Source: DATGUA01 sp035301545
GTDB lineage: Bacteria; Bacillota; Clostridia; Tissierellales; Tissierellaceae
Direction: 5' to 3'
Length of the DNA stretch: 15,728 nucleotides
Assembly: GCA_035301545.1 (NCBI GenBank)
Contig: DATGUA010000013.1
Location: 1-15,728, forward strand
Every line of letters starts with the position of its first letter. Position 1 is the stretch's first letter. Made by a program: the position numbers and the translations under genes. Of the stretch, positions 14,440-15,728 are shown piece after piece. The notes below the pieces were generated by a model. It did not search any database. It had not been told where the DNA came from and was given only the letters and a program-made list of their open reading frames with translations.

Positions 14440-14650
14440 TATCTAATTCATCCTCCTTACTAGATTCAACAAATTTTTTAGATACCCAAAGCACAAACAC
14501 AAGATTTACAACCATCAATATCCACCAATATAATAATGGAAATGGTAGCCACCCAAAAATATAAGGTTCTGGAGTTGCGGTTAATGAAAAAGGTATTAAA
14601 GCTAAAAGCAATAAAACAACAAATATGCTTAATATTAGTTTATGATTCAT
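14432..14650 (-). CDS. Small DUF3311-like membrane protein, symporter partner
   Basis: This membrane protein has 72 residues from ATG 14650. An in-frame GTG at 14695 would extend it by 15 residues into the pyrC end; the ATG is chosen because AAAGGAGAG (14661-14669) stands before it, though the spacing of about 12 from GGAG is long. There are two hydrophobic segments, at about 4-23 (LILSIFVVLLLLALIPF) and 38-57 (PLLYWWILMVVNLVFVLWV), separated by TATPEPYIFGWLPFP. The P-Y-x-F-G-W-x-P-F pattern is that of DUF3311 proteins, which commonly precede SSS symporters. The acidic tail overlaps the symporter start by eight bases (ATGAATAA), a sign of coupled translation. Its role in folding or gating the symporter is inferred from this constant pairing, not known. 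Confidence 0.78.
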   Translation of the reverse strand: MNHKLILSIFVVLLLLALIPFSLTATPEPYIFGWLPFPLLYWWILMVVNLVFVLWVSKKFVESSKEDELDNE

Positions 14651-14669
14651 TTTAGACTTTCTCTCCTTT

Positions 14670-15728
14670 CTAATTTTTGTAAACGATTTCTCCACTGCAA
14701 ATTGTATATTTAACCTTTCCGAAAAGTGTATTACCTATGAATGGGGAATTAGATGATTTTGATTTAAATTCTTTTCCTACTACATAAGATTCATCATCTT
14801 TAAAAATTACAATATCTGCTTTTGCACCTATATCTAAAGTTCCACAATCTAAATTATACATCTTTGCTGGGTTAACCGTCATTTTCGTAATTAGTTCCAT
14901 TAAGGATAAATGTCCTTCTTTAACTAAATTAGTGATACCTAAAGCTAATGAAGTTTCTAATCCAGTAATTCCACTTGGTGCTTTACTTAATTTATCTTCT
15001 TTTTCCTCTTTACTATGTGGCGCATGATCTGTAGCTATAATCTCAATAGTATTATCTTGCAATCCTTTAATTATTTTTACTCTATCATCTTCTGTTCTTA
15101 AAGGTGGATTCATCTTAGCTAGAGTTTTATGTTCTAATATAGCATCCTCTGTTATAGAAAAATGATGTGGTGTGACTTCTGCATAAACATTAGCTCCTAA
15201 TCCTTTTATAAATCTCACCATATCTACAGAATTTCCTGAACTTATATGTTGTATATCTACAGTGGCACCTGTATACAAGGCCAACATAGCATCTCTAGCA
15301 ACCATTACATCCTCCGATACATTTGGTGCACCTTTAATACCTAATTGCTTCGAAACATTTCCTTGATTAATTCCGGGAACATCTATTAGACTTGGACACT
15401 CCTCATGAAAACTTAAAGGTAAACCTAATTCTCTGGCCTTAATCATAGCTTTTAACACTATATTTTCATTGTTTAATGGTATTCCATCATCACTAAATCC
15501 AATAGCCCCTAACTCATGGAGTTTTTCCATATCTACTAATTCCTTACCTTTAAAGCCCTTGGTAATAGCAGCTATGGTATATAAATTAATCCTAGATTTC
15601 TTCATTTCCTCTAATACATATTTTAAAATTTCTCCATCATCTATGATCGGGTTTGTATTTGCCATTCCAACTAGAGTAGTAAACCCACCTGCTGCACCAG
15701 ACTCAGAACCAGATTGAATATCCTCTTT
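14670..15728 (-). CDS. pyrC: Dihydroorotase PyrC, 5' end beyond the window
   Basis: This type I dihydroorotase is a zinc hydrolase interconverting carbamoyl-aspartate and dihydroorotate. The open frame runs off the right edge: the 21 codons upstream of the internal ATG at 15665 (KEDIQSGSESGAAGGFTTLV) are typical dihydroorotase sequence, so that ATG is not the start. 352 residues are visible of roughly 420; the missing N-terminus should carry the HxH zinc motif. Present are AANTNP-like GMANTNP, AIGFSDDG (bridging Asp), LSFHEEC (zinc His), DIQHISSGNS (zinc His), EVTPHHF, AKMNPPLR and ATDHAPHS with the catalytic Asp. The C-terminal strand GAKADIVIF is also typical. It is the most upstream gene visible of the operon; the DUF3311-like gene follows within 20 bases. 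Confidence 0.95.
   Translation of the reverse strand, partial: KEDIQSGSESGAAGGFTTLVGMANTNPIIDDGEILKYVLEEMKKSRINLYTIAAITKGFKGKELVDMEKLHELGAIGFSDDGIPLNNENIVLKAMIKARELGLPLSFHEECPSLIDVPGINQGNVSKQLGIKGAPNVSEDVMVARDAMLALYTGATVDIQHISSGNSVDMVRFIKGLGANVYAEVTPHHFSITEDAILEHKTLAKMNPPLRTEDDRVKIIKGLQDNTIEIIATDHAPHSKEEKEDKLSKAPSGITGLETSLALGITNLVKEGHLSLMELITKMTVNPAKMYNLDCGTLDIGAKADIVIFKDDESYVVGKEFKSKSSNSPFIGNTLFGKVKYTICSGEIVYKN

Overview
The window is low-GC DNA (A/T-rich third positions, strong GGAGG ribosome sites, short intergenic gaps, U-tailed hairpin terminators). This gene set is typical of an anaerobic, peptide-fermenting Firmicute of the class Clostridia. A Tissierellales-like organism is my best guess from memory of similar gene sets, but the sequence does not prove it. 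Almost every gene is on the minus strand; the one clear exception is a small helix-turn-helix gene at 5041-5484.

Left part (1-3786): a Na+/pantothenate symporter (panF, cut by the left edge) is preceded by its small YhdT-type partner. A 422-bp stretch without an intact gene follows, holding a broken N-acetylmuramoyl-L-alanine amidase remnant and a hairpin. Then come an AbgT-family transporter and a membrane-anchored DUF4352-like protein, each a single transcription unit by its flanking hairpins.

Middle (3911-6791): a membrane-anchored Hanks-type Ser/Thr kinase is divergent from a small HTH protein. The 59-62 bp between them carries a 22-bp palindrome that overlaps the kinase's likely -10 box. 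Convergent to the HTH gene is a CYP152-type cytochrome P450, a fatty-acid peroxygenase using H2O2.

Right-middle (6889-11130): an apparent operon yfcC-like transporter, pepT (tripeptidase) and pepD (aminoacyl-histidine dipeptidase) looks like a peptide uptake/export and hydrolysis unit. It ends in a hairpin after pepD.

Right part (11367-15728): a tightly packed operon runs pyrC (5' end outside the window), a DUF3311-like small membrane protein, a sodium:solute symporter, pyrK and pyrD, and ends in a hairpin after pyrD. The symporter pair sits between pyrimidine genes, with an 8-base overlap and a one-base gap at its junctions. This suggests it moves a substrate linked to dihydroorotate/orotate chemistry, such as orotate, dihydroorotate or carbamoyl-aspartate. 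No pyrE, pyrF or pyrB follows, so a catabolic or salvage role is possible beside ordinary biosynthesis.

I found no CRISPR array, tRNA, rRNA, insertion sequence or phage gene. The least explained items are the kinase/HTH module with its palindrome, the transporter inside the pyr operon, and the P450 in a presumed anaerobe.
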